Below are positions 6,612-11,960 of a stretch of 11,960 bases of DNA, piece after piece. A model generated the notes under the pieces. That model worked only from the letters and a program-made list of their open reading frames with translations, did not search any database and was not told the origin of the DNA. Position 1 is the stretch's first letter; each line of letters starts with the position of its first letter. The position numbers were made by a program, and so were the translations under genes. The stretch is from positions 1-11,960 of the forward strand of contig JAQTSL010000086.1 in the NCBI GenBank assembly GCA_028711355.1, read 5' to 3'. Source of the stretch: Rhodoferax sp. (GTDB lineage: Bacteria; Pseudomonadota; Gammaproteobacteria; Burkholderiales; Burkholderiaceae_C).

Positions 6612-7501
6612 TGCCCAAACATCTGACCCAGGGCTCACATTCACACGCCAAAGTCTCGCTGGTTTTGGAGGGGCAGCACATGTGCGTGCTGAAACAAGCC
6701 GATGCCGCCGACCTGCGCTTTGCCGAGTCGATCGACAAGCAGCGCAACTTTACAGCCATCGCCCTCGGCGGGCTTTCAATCAGCTCGGCGCAAATCCTGC
6801 GGCAGGATAGCCGTGACGGGCATTTGAACATCGTCATGCGTTACATCACTGGCATGAATGGCGAAGATTTTGCATTGCAGGGCGACCGACCAATTGCCGT
6901 TGAGATTTCCTGCGCCCTGTCGGCCCTGCTGCTCGACAACATGGCCAGATCGGAGATCCGGGATGTGGCTTCGCAGCTGTTCCTCGACAAGATAACCCAG
7001 GTGGTCGCGGCCACCCATTGGCCGGAGCTCGTGCCGGTGATGGCGCAGACCTTTGCATGTGTACACGACCTGATTGGCAGTCGTCCCAGCATCGCGGTGC
7101 CACTGGGACCCTGCCACGGCGACCTGACTTTGTCGAATGTGATCTGGAGCCCCTCACTTGGGCTGGTGCTGATCGACTTTTTGAGCACTTACCTGGAGTC
7201 GCCGCTGCAAGACCTTGCGAAGATTTCCCAGGAGCTCGAATTTGGTTGGTCGTTTCGGCGCATGGACCAAAATCTGCGCATCAAGTCGCAGTTGTTCAGT
7301 CAGTTGGCCTTTCCCAGTTATGGCCGATATCTTTACGCACTTTTCCCGGGCGCCGCCTATCTGTTCAAACTGCTTTGTCTGGCCAGAATCGCGCCCTACA
7401 TCACCGACCCGGTTTCTGCAGCCTGGCTAGTCCAGTCTTTGCACACGGCACTGGCACAGGCACCCGAAGCCAAGACCCTCTGCCCCCCCAGCTATAGGTA
7501 A
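6557..7501 (+). CDS. APH/choline-kinase-fold small-molecule kinase
   Basis: This is a stand-alone kinase of the aminoglycoside phosphotransferase/choline kinase fold. Numbered from the in-frame ATG at 6608 (297 residues), VLKQA (27-31) offers the ATP-binding Lys (K29), CHGDLTLSN (169-177) is the catalytic loop with D172 and N177, and LIDF (188-191) carries the metal-binding Asp (D190), followed by SPLQDLAKI. The VLKQA and HGD...SN segments parallel VSKQA and HGDATFSN in the kinase half of the protein at 1246-2775, although the overall sequences differ clearly. The start is uncertain: GTG 6557 has an AAGGA only 2 bases away, ATG 6608 has no clear binding site, and a frameshift near the 5' end is possible. 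It probably phosphorylates a small alcohol or sugar for the nucleotidyltransferase-phosphatase encoded 15 bases downstream. The substrate is unknown. Confidence 0.78.
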   Translation: MHRLVARLYQTQATPITMMPKHLTQGSHSHAKVSLVLEGQHMCVLKQADAADLRFAESIDKQRNFTAIALGGLSISSAQILRQDSRDGHLNIVMRYITGMNGEDFALQGDRPIAVEISCALSALLLDNMARSEIRDVASQLFLDKITQVVAATHWPELVPVMAQTFACVHDLIGSRPSIAVPLGPCHGDLTLSNVIWSPSLGLVLIDFLSTYLESPLQDLAKISQELEFGWSFRRMDQNLRIKSQLFSQLAFPSYGRYLYALFPGAAYLFKLLCLARIAPYITDPVSAAWLVQSLHTALAQAPEAKTLCPPSYR

Positions 7502-7516
7502 AGTGAAAGCCCACGT

Positions 7517-8569
7517 ATGAAAACACTTATTCTTCCCGTTGCCGGACGTTCCAGCCGTTTCGCTGGCACCCGCCCGAAGTGGATGCTGACTATGCCCGAC
7601 GGGCGATTGATGATCGAACAAGCGGTCGAGGGGCTGAGTCTGGCCGCGTTTGACCGCGTGATCGTAGTGGCCCTGGCTGAACATGTTGAGAATTACACCA
7701 GCCTGGCGCGGATGACGGAACTGCTGCAACAAAGCATCTGTGACCACATTGAAATCCTGTTGCTCGACGAAACCACCGCGTCGCAGGTGGAGACCATCGC
7801 CGTGGCGCTACAGAAGGCCAAGGTTGTTGGCGACTTCTTTGTCAAGGACTGTGATAACAGCTTCCAGGTCGACTATTCCGGTGGTAACGGGGTGGCCGTG
7901 GTCGACTTGCACTCGGTGTCCAAAGTCAACGCAGCCAACAAGAGTTATGTCCAGACCGACCCGCTCGGGCTGGTCAAGAACATTGTCGAGAAGCACGTGA
8001 TCAGCAACTTCTTCTGTTGCGGCGGTTACGGCTTTGCTTCAGTTGACAACTTTCTGGCCCATTGGAATCGCCTCAAAACCCATGAGAACCTGTATTTGTC
8101 CCATGTGATTTTCAGCATGATCTTGGATGGTGTTGAATTCCAGACACTGACCGCCCAGGCCTACATTGACTGGGGAACGCTGGATGACTTCCGCGACTAT
8201 TGTGATCAACGCCTGGTAGTTTTTTGTGACATCGACGGGGTTCTTTTCAAGAACTCATCCAAGTTTGCGCCCAATGGCTGGACTTATTCACCGCTACAGA
8301 AAAACATCGATGCCTTGAAAGAAATTCAAAGCCGCGGTCATCTTTACCTGGTTGTGACCACCTCACGTCCGGCCTCTTTACAAGAGGAACTTGACCGTGA
8401 GTTGCGCGCTGCCGGATTACGGGTGGATCAGTTCGTCATGGGTTTGCCGCATGGTTCGCGTTATCTGGTCAATGATTTTTCGGCCACCAACCCATTTCCT
8501 TCATCTGTTGCAATCAACCTGGAGCGTGACAGTACGGCGCTTAAATCGTACCTGAAACGTCGCCATTGA
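7517..8569 (+). CDS. Bifunctional nucleotidyltransferase-HAD phosphatase
   Basis: The 350-residue protein fuses two domains. Residues 1 to about 230 form a sugar nucleotidyltransferase-type domain: LPVAGRSSRF (6-15) with PKW (20-22) replaces the usual AGGxGxR...PK loop, FVKDCDNSF (108-116) has the acidic metal-binding pair, and IDWGTLDDF (217-225) is the customary domain-ending G-T-x-x-D. Residues 232 to 350 are a cap-less HAD phosphatase: FCDIDGV (236-242) with D238 and D240, TTSRP (281-285) as motif II, and LVND (317-320) followed by AINLERD (332-338). The HAD half resembles the separate phosphatase at 2772-3170. With the kinase immediately upstream, the set could phosphorylate, nucleotidylate and trim one metabolite. 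The fused phosphatase may alternatively be a regulatory or proofreading activity. Neither substrate nor nucleotide preference is visible. Confidence 0.82.
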   Translation: MKTLILPVAGRSSRFAGTRPKWMLTMPDGRLMIEQAVEGLSLAAFDRVIVVALAEHVENYTSLARMTELLQQSICDHIEILLLDETTASQVETIAVALQKAKVVGDFFVKDCDNSFQVDYSGGNGVAVVDLHSVSKVNAANKSYVQTDPLGLVKNIVEKHVISNFFCCGGYGFASVDNFLAHWNRLKTHENLYLSHVIFSMILDGVEFQTLTAQAYIDWGTLDDFRDYCDQRLVVFCDIDGVLFKNSSKFAPNGWTYSPLQKNIDALKEIQSRGHLYLVVTTSRPASLQEELDRELRAAGLRVDQFVMGLPHGSRYLVNDFSATNPFPSSVAINLERDSTALKSYLKRRH

Positions 8570-8575
8570 ATAAAC

Positions 8576-8581
8576 AAGGAG
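8576..8581 (+). promoter_or_regulatory. Ribosome binding site for the methyltransferase at 8589
   Basis: AAGGAG ends 7 bases before ATG 8589, an ideal spacing, and lies in the short gap after the nucleotidyltransferase-HAD gene. Confidence 0.75.
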
Positions 8582-8588
8582 TTGAACC

Positions 8589-9479
8589 ATGACCGATATC
8601 TTGACCTATAACTATGAGCTTTATGAGCGTGATCCAAATCGCAATTTGAATGATCCGGATGTCGTCAATTTGCATGCGTTACATTTTCAATCCGAGACTG
8701 AAAACGCCGATGTCTGGCGCCAACACCGCTTGATGGAGCCGGTGCTGGACCGTATGAACTACGCCAAAAATCATAAATGGCTGACCGTGGGTGACGGTGC
8801 CTACGGGCTGGAGTCGATCCGCATGCGGCGCAAGGGCTTCACCGATATTCTGCCGACCGATATCGACGGCAAGCTGCTGCAGGTCGCCAAGGAGGCCGGT
8901 CATATCACCGATTACCGGGTTGAGAACGGCGAAGCCTTGTCGTTTGACGATAATTCCTTTGACTACGTGCTGTGCAAGGACTCCTACCACCACATGCCTC
9001 GGCCGATGATCGCGCTGTATGAAATGCTCAGGGTTGCACGTCACGCGGTAGTCCTGATTGAGCCGCAGGACCCGTGGGCCGACGCCCCGCTGATGGCCGG
9101 GCCGACCGTTTCAGGGTACGAGTCAGTGGGTAATTACGTCTACACCATTTCACGCCGGGAGCTTGAAAAAGTAGCACTGGGCTTGGACTTGCCTGCAGTG
9201 GCCTTCAAGGGTTTGTTTGACCACTGTCCGGCGCACATCGAGACCATCAAGGTGTCGCCCACCGACCCGCAGTTCAATGCCTATATGCGGGCGCTGTATG
9301 CCGGTGAGGATGCCTGCCGGGAGAGCCGGCAAAAGCACAACATTCTGTTTGCTATTCTGTTCAAAACCACGCCCGACCAGGCTTTGATCGATTCGATTGT
9401 GGCCAACCCGGACGGCTGGAACATGAGCTTTTTCCAGGGCAATCCGCACAAGAAGAAATTTGAGACCAGATCGCCTTAA
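8589..9479 (+). CDS. Class I SAM-dependent methyltransferase
   Basis: The 296-residue protein starts behind a good AAGGAG. A leader of about 60 residues rich in Asn, Asp and Tyr precedes the SAM domain: WLTVGDGAYGLES is motif I in a variant form (G-D-G-A-Y-G rather than G-x-G-x-G), PTDIDGKLL supplies the acidic ribose contact, and SFDDNSFDYVLCKDSYHHM is the Methyltransf_11-type segment before the active site. VVLIEPQDPWAD follows as the next strand and loop. The C-terminal 100 residues hold no motif I recognise. The S-Y-H-H-M-P-R sequence is typical of small-molecule or sugar C/N/O-methyltransferases but does not identify the acceptor. Its place directly after the second activation set suggests that it modifies that nucleotide-linked product or the glycan it enters. 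Confidence 0.78.
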   Translation: MTDILTYNYELYERDPNRNLNDPDVVNLHALHFQSETENADVWRQHRLMEPVLDRMNYAKNHKWLTVGDGAYGLESIRMRRKGFTDILPTDIDGKLLQVAKEAGHITDYRVENGEALSFDDNSFDYVLCKDSYHHMPRPMIALYEMLRVARHAVVLIEPQDPWADAPLMAGPTVSGYESVGNYVYTISRRELEKVALGLDLPAVAFKGLFDHCPAHIETIKVSPTDPQFNAYMRALYAGEDACRESRQKHNILFAILFKTTPDQALIDSIVANPDGWNMSFFQGNPHKKKFETRSP

Positions 9480-9516
9480 CACTGGATTAAAAGTCTTTTA
9501 CCCATCCCTTTGTACC

Positions 9517-9525
9517 GGAGAAGAG
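9517..9525 (+). promoter_or_regulatory. Ribosome binding site deciding the start at ATG 9528
   Basis: GGAGAAGAG, with GGAG ending 7 bases before ATG 9528, favours this start over the in-frame TTG at 9510, which would place the site inside the gene. Confidence 0.7.
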
Positions 9526-9527
9526 TC

Positions 9528-10190
9528 ATGAATTTGTGGCAAGACTGTCTAACCAATCGCGGATTGCCCATTGGCAAATGGGCGCATTACTTTCCAATTT
9601 ATGAGCGCCATTTGTCCTCATGGCGAAACAAGGATATTTTCGTTCTCGAAATTGGGGTTGCGGGCGGTGGGTCAGCTCAGATGTGGAACCGGTTTTTCGG
9701 ACCAAGGGCCAAAATTGTCGGTATCGACATCGACCCCAAGTGCGCCGAACACGAACATTTTGGTGTCTCCATTAGGATCGGGGATCAGAGCGACCCGGTA
9801 TTTCTGCAAAAAATTATCGACGAGTTTGGTTTTCCAGACATTGTGATTGATGATGGTTCGCACCGCATGGAACATGTGTTGGCAACCTTTCAGTTCCTTT
9901 ACCCCAAGGTTCCCAAAAACGGCATTTATTTTGTTGAAGATATGCACACCTCGTATTGGCCTGGCTATGGCGGCGGTGTCAATAATCCTTCTTCATTCAT
10001 CAATATTTGCAAACACTTCATTGACCAGCTCAACGCGAACTGGGATCAGAGCGGCCAGATTCAAGTGGATCTGATCACACGGCAAACCTACTCTATCAGC
10101 TTCTATGACAGCGTTGTTGTATTTGAAAAAGGCGGCGTACGAACCCGTGAAGCACCAGTTGTGGGCACAGGTTACCTTTCGCCAGTTTGA
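9528..10190 (+). CDS. MycE/macrocin-type metal-dependent sugar O-methyltransferase
   Basis: The 220-residue protein looks like the SAM domain of the MycE-type enzymes, which methylate sugar hydroxyls on macrolides and related glycosides with Mg2+. The motifs appear in the expected order: LEIGVAGGGSAQMW (40-53), IVGIDIDPKC (63-72), IRIGDQSDPVFL (82-93), FPDIVIDDGSHRMEH (102-116) and YFVEDMHTSYW (134-144). In the family the D-D-G-S-H and E-D-x-H-T-S-Y-W segments hold the metal ligands and the catalytic His. Known relatives have an additional N-terminal domain, which is lacking here. It is the last gene on this strand, 48 bases after the preceding methyltransferase stop. Its lower G+C than the first genes in the window hints at a separate origin. 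A role in methylating a polysaccharide sugar is inference from the family and context. Confidence 0.8.
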   Translation: MNLWQDCLTNRGLPIGKWAHYFPIYERHLSSWRNKDIFVLEIGVAGGGSAQMWNRFFGPRAKIVGIDIDPKCAEHEHFGVSIRIGDQSDPVFLQKIIDEFGFPDIVIDDGSHRMEHVLATFQFLYPKVPKNGIYFVEDMHTSYWPGYGGGVNNPSSFINICKHFIDQLNANWDQSGQIQVDLITRQTYSISFYDSVVVFEKGGVRTREAPVVGTGYLSPV

Positions 10191-10237
10191 TTCATTTATC
10201 AACAATCAACTGAGTTTGGTTAACGTGATGGCTGGAT

Positions 10238-11617
10238 TTAAGGCTCCCTCACCGCCTCAGTCAACCCCTTCGTCAGCGGCCACGCCAAATACGAAATAAC
10301 CGACCGCTGCCCCACCACAATCTCCGCACTCAAGGTCATGCCGGGCAGCAGCCTAGCCCCTTCTTTCATGTTGGTCAATTCTGTTTTCTCTAATGCTATC
10401 CGCGACAAATAAAAAGCATTGGCTACCGGGCTGCCCGCTGAATCTTTTCTGAAAGCGTCTTCGCTGATGGTTCGCACCTTGGCATTGATCGTACCGTGCT
10501 TTTGGTACGGAAAAGCGTCGAGTTTGACATCCACGTGATGCCCGACTTTGATGTAGCCCACATCCACCGAATCAATTTGCACCTCTGCCTCTAGCGTCAC
10601 GTTCAGTGGTACCAGGGTAAAAAAGGTTTCTGCTGCCTGCACGATGGAGCCGGTTGACAGCTTGGCAATTTCCAGCACCACAGAGTCCACCGGCGCGGTC
10701 AGCGTCACCAATGCAGATCGCTTGTCCGCCTTTTGCAGTTGCTCTTTGAGAGAATCCCGCTCGCGTGACAAGTTCAGCAAATCTTCCATTATTTTTTGCC
10801 GCCAACCTTTCTCAAAGGCTGTTCGTTCTGAATCCACACTAGCCAGGTCACGCCTGATTTCTACCTCGCGGTTGCTCACCAGTTCAAACTCGCGCTCTAC
10901 TTCTTTGGACCGCTGTTGTGCTTCCAGCAATTGCAGCGGTGACCCATATTTTTGGGCTGCCATTTTTTCCTGCATAGCTTCCATTTCTTTCAGCGATTTG
11001 AGTCGTGAGGCTACAAACTGCTGGTCTCTGCGGTTGGTGGTCAATGCGGCGCGCAATTTGGCAGAGTTTTCAGAAATCTTCATCTGCTGCGCCTTGTAAT
11101 TGGCTTTTCTCTCGGCCATCAAATTGGCTTGCAACTGGTCGTCCGCATTGTTGTTGGCATTGCCAGCCACTACGCTGCCAGTCAGCTCGTGCTCGAACCC
11201 CAATATTTGCGTCTCCAGGCTGGCCAGGCGCGATTTCAGTTGCGTCTCATCAGCCTGTGCAAACGTGGCATCCAGGGTCGCCAGGGTCTGGCCCTTCTTG
11301 ACCACCTGCCCGACCCGCACTTCAATGCTTTTGATGATCGACATCTCCAGCGGCTGCACCACCACGTTGGGCGTGGGGTTGACCAATCGCCCTTGCGCCA
11401 CCACCACTTGATCCAGTTGCGACACACTGGCCCAAATGCCAAACGACACAAAGGCCAAAAGCAAAATGTGCATGGTGACCTGTGCCATGCGCGGCACCGG
11501 GCTGCGCTCAATCTCATCGGCATCGGGCAAATACTCGATCGCAGTCTTGGCGGACTTGGCCCTACGCCCGATGAACGGCAGCCAACGCATCAGAGATGAC
11601 TTGTTTGTTGGTTCCAT
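10238..11617 (-). CDS. HlyD-family membrane fusion protein of a type I secretion system
   Basis: The 459-residue periplasmic adaptor would link an inner-membrane ABC exporter to a TolC-type outer-membrane channel. A cytoplasmic N-terminus (about 1-45) precedes one membrane segment (about 47-65, rich in Leu, Ile and Val with W62), then QLDQVVVAQGRL (67-78), the entry to the barrel-sandwich domain. A long Gln/Glu/Lys-rich coiled coil spans about 120-300. The second half of the sandwich is TLTAPVDSVV (305-314) with GSIVQAAETFFTLVP, followed by beta-barrel segments VGHHVDVKLDAFPYQKHG (358-375) and LLPGMTLSAEIVVGQRSVISYL (423-444). These are typical of HlyD/LapC-like adaptors. The start at 11617 lies inside the end of the ABC exporter gene, so the pair is likely translated together. 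It faces the polysaccharide operon, with 47 bases between the two stop codons. The secreted substrate is not in the window. Confidence 0.92.
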   Translation of the reverse strand: MEPTNKSSLMRWLPFIGRRAKSAKTAIEYLPDADEIERSPVPRMAQVTMHILLLAFVSFGIWASVSQLDQVVVAQGRLVNPTPNVVVQPLEMSIIKSIEVRVGQVVKKGQTLATLDATFAQADETQLKSRLASLETQILGFEHELTGSVVAGNANNNADDQLQANLMAERKANYKAQQMKISENSAKLRAALTTNRRDQQFVASRLKSLKEMEAMQEKMAAQKYGSPLQLLEAQQRSKEVEREFELVSNREVEIRRDLASVDSERTAFEKGWRQKIMEDLLNLSRERDSLKEQLQKADKRSALVTLTAPVDSVVLEIAKLSTGSIVQAAETFFTLVPLNVTLEAEVQIDSVDVGYIKVGHHVDVKLDAFPYQKHGTINAKVRTISEDAFRKDSAGSPVANAFYLSRIALEKTELTNMKEGARLLPGMTLSAEIVVGQRSVISYLAWPLTKGLTEAVREP

Positions 11618-11960
11618 AGCTGTTGGTAGGTTTCACAACGGGTGAGCAGTTCAGTATGTTTGCCTTGATCTACCAGCCTGCCCTGCTCCATCACCAAAAT
11701 CGTATGGGCGTTGACCAGCGTTGACAGGCGGTGCGAGATCATGATCACCGTGCGCCCCACCGCAATTTTTGACAGGTTGTTGATAAAAATGGCCTCACTT
11801 TCGGGGTCTAAGGCACTGGCGGCCTCGTCCAAAATCAGGATGCGCGGCTTGGTCAGCAAGGTGCGGGCAATCGACAGGCGTTGCTTTTGCCCGCCTGACA
11901 AGTTAGCTGCGTTTTCTTCCAGCAGCGTGTTGTAACCCTGGGGCATCCGTTCAATAAACT
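11590..11960 (-). CDS. C-terminal ATPase domain of a type I secretion ABC exporter (partial)
   Basis: Only the last 123 residues are present; the frame is open to the window edge. The fragment holds the ABC signature NLSGGQKQRLSIAR, Walker B ILILDEA followed by ASALDPESE, an H-loop MISHRLSTL and the usual ending with HTILVMEQGRLVDQGKHTELL. Walker A and the membrane domain lie outside the window. The FIERMPQGYNTLLEE lead-in is characteristic of HlyB-type exporters, and the overlap with the adaptor gene confirms the type I secretion context. Walker B reads L-D-E-A-A-S-A-L-D where T is usual in the fifth position; this is a tolerated change. The exporter energises secretion of an unfolded substrate, often an RTX-type protein, directly to the outside. 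Confidence 0.92.
   Translation of the reverse strand, partial: FIERMPQGYNTLLEENAANLSGGQKQRLSIARTLLTKPRILILDEAASALDPESEAIFINNLSKIAVGRTVIMISHRLSTLVNAHTILVMEQGRLVDQGKHTELLTRCETYQQLWNQQTSHL

Noticed and set aside
9488..9500. Perfect 13-base inverted repeat TAAAAG-T-CTTTTA between two methyltransferase genes
   Set aside because: The loop would be one base and the stem is AT-rich, so it is too weak for a terminator; it could be chance or a minor site.
10191..10237. Bidirectional terminator between the convergent operons
   Set aside because: I found no stable stem followed by a T run on either strand.
11800..11840. Walker B variant L-D-E-A-A-S-A-L-D in the ABC exporter
   Set aside because: An A for T at this position is a mild change outside the catalytic Glu and Asp and does not suggest loss of function.

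Overview
The window reads as part of a surface-polysaccharide (capsule or O-antigen type) gene cluster, followed by the end of a convergent type I secretion operon. Mostly high but uneven G+C, KpsF-, DUF5672- and WavE-like proteins and a HlyB/HlyD-type exporter pair suggest a Gram-negative proteobacterium. A betaproteobacterium such as a member of the Comamonadaceae is my best guess, but no rRNA or marker gene supports it.

Layout on the + strand: the tail of a DUF5672-like protein (1-237); a KpsF/KdsD-type arabinose-5-phosphate isomerase (278-1249); a nucleotidyltransferase fused to an APH/choline-kinase-fold kinase (1246-2775); a small HAD phosphatase (2772-3170); a GT-B/GT9-like putative glycosyltransferase (3176-4078); a WavE-like protein (4082-5170); two class I methyltransferases (5182-5670 and 5683-6516); a second APH-fold kinase (about 6557-7501); a nucleotidyltransferase fused to a HAD phosphatase (7517-8569); a third methyltransferase (8589-9479); and a MycE-like O-methyltransferase (9528-10190). 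Start and stop codons overlap or lie within about 50 bases throughout, so this looks like one long operon. On the - strand, a HlyD-type membrane fusion protein (10238-11617) overlaps by 28 bases the end of an ABC exporter ATPase (11590 to the window edge).

How the genes may work together: the isomerase supplies a pentose 5-phosphate, usually a Kdo precursor. The two sets of kinase, nucleotidyltransferase and HAD phosphatase could each phosphorylate, trim and activate a small molecule (sugar, polyol or amino-alcohol) to a nucleotide-linked donor. The glycosyltransferase-like proteins would use such donors, and the four methyltransferases would decorate the product. The most notable feature is that the same three enzyme folds occur twice with different fusion points: kinase joined to nucleotidyltransferase with the HAD free in one set, and HAD joined to nucleotidyltransferase with the kinase free in the other. 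This suggests two parallel and possibly uncharacterised activation pathways.

No RNA genes, CRISPR arrays, insertion sequences or convincing terminators were found. No gap between genes exceeds about 50 bases.
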